DNA from: Deltaproteobacteria bacterium
Lineage (GTDB): Bacteria; Desulfobacterota; Desulfobacteria; Desulfobacterales; ETH-SRB1
DNA: 14,554 bases
Assembly: GCA_019309665.1 (NCBI GenBank)
Contig: JAFDFV010000016.1
Coordinates: 1-14,554 of the forward strand
Reading direction: 5' to 3'
The translations under genes were made by a program, and so were the position numbers. Under the pieces are notes generated by a model that worked only from the letters and a program-made list of their open reading frames with translations, was not told the DNA's origin and did no database searches. Shown piece by piece: positions 14,317 to 14,554 of this stretch. Position 1 is the stretch's first letter; the number at the start of each line of letters is the position of its first letter.

Positions 14317-14554
14317 TCATGTTGGGTTTATTTCGCGATTCCTGTGTGCATTGTAAATTGCTCCGCCCAGTTTCACGTAGAGATTGAGTACATCAACAGC
14401 TTCCTGTCGCAGGACATCCCGTGATACTTGCACACCTATCTCTTCGAGGGCTTGCTGCCAGTTCGGGAGCTTCGGCCCTTCATCGAAACCAATGCAACGT
14501 GCATCTTCATCTCGAGCACCACAGACCAGCCGTGTGACCCCCGACCAGGGAATG
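14317..14554 (-). CDS. C-terminal part of a probable nucleoside/cytidine-type deaminase
   Basis: The frame enters from the right edge and ends at TGA 14317-14319, giving the last 78 residues. They begin IPWSGVTRLVCGARDEDARC and continue IGFDEGPKLPNWQQALEEIG, then VQVSRDVLRQEAVDVLNLYV and GGAIYNAHRN. GARDEDAR followed by GFDEGPK and a terminal G-x-IYN is a C-terminal pattern I associate with cytidine/deoxycytidylate deaminase-like nucleoside deaminases. The zinc-binding His/Cys motifs would lie outside the window, so the enzymatic claim cannot be checked here. Codons and frame look intact. It precedes the PilZ gene on the same strand with a gap of about 160 bases. Confidence 0.6.
   Translation of the reverse strand, partial: IPWSGVTRLVCGARDEDARCIGFDEGPKLPNWQQALEEIGVQVSRDVLRQEAVDVLNLYVKLGGAIYNAHRNREINPT

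Overview
The window is about 14.5 kb of moderately AT-rich DNA that looks like a chromosome segment of a sulfate-reducing deltaproteobacterium, most likely Desulfobacterales. The main reasons are a PxxKW-type cysteine-rich small protein, an LpoA/LppC-like TPR lipoprotein, a KDO-pathway isomerase (hence a Gram-negative envelope), and intergenic spaces full of short-unit repeats of the kind I associate with that order. This placement is inferred from remembered families, not from a search.

Left part (1-6390). The 5' third of carB lies on the minus strand, runs off the left edge and carries a one-base frameshift in an A run. An 860-base spacer with two inverted-repeat elements separates it from a plus-strand lipoprotein gene (TPR plus type 1 periplasmic-binding fold). 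That gene faces a minus-strand pair, kdsD followed by a phosphofructokinase gene. A 37-nt imperfect palindrome sits exactly between the two converging stop codons.

Middle (6391-11683). A small PxxKW cysteine-rich gene has a readable sigma70-type promoter, a tandem 16-bp repeat over that promoter, a terminator-like hairpin in its leader and a strong terminator after it. Next comes a 324-bp element bounded by two 45-bp arrays of a 9-nt unit in opposite orientation. Then follow a class I/II aminotransferase, a ClC chloride channel/transporter with two CBS domains, and truA on the minus strand.

Right part (11684-13700) is a gene graveyard. It holds the 3' end of a RecG/AlbA_2-type gene interrupted by a 143-bp non-autonomous element with an intact TTA target duplication, two DNA methyltransferase remnants (MT-A70 and DPFCGSGTT types) and a RecD2-type helicase scrap. 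After it come an intact PilZ-domain gene and, at the right edge, the 3' end of a probable nucleoside-deaminase-family gene.

The strongest observations are the short insertion element, whose removal restores the reading frame of the gene it split; the permuted 9-nt arrays at 7274-7597; and the promoter/repeat/hairpin leader of the PxxKW gene. I found no CRISPR array, rRNA or tRNA, and no complete defence or phage system.
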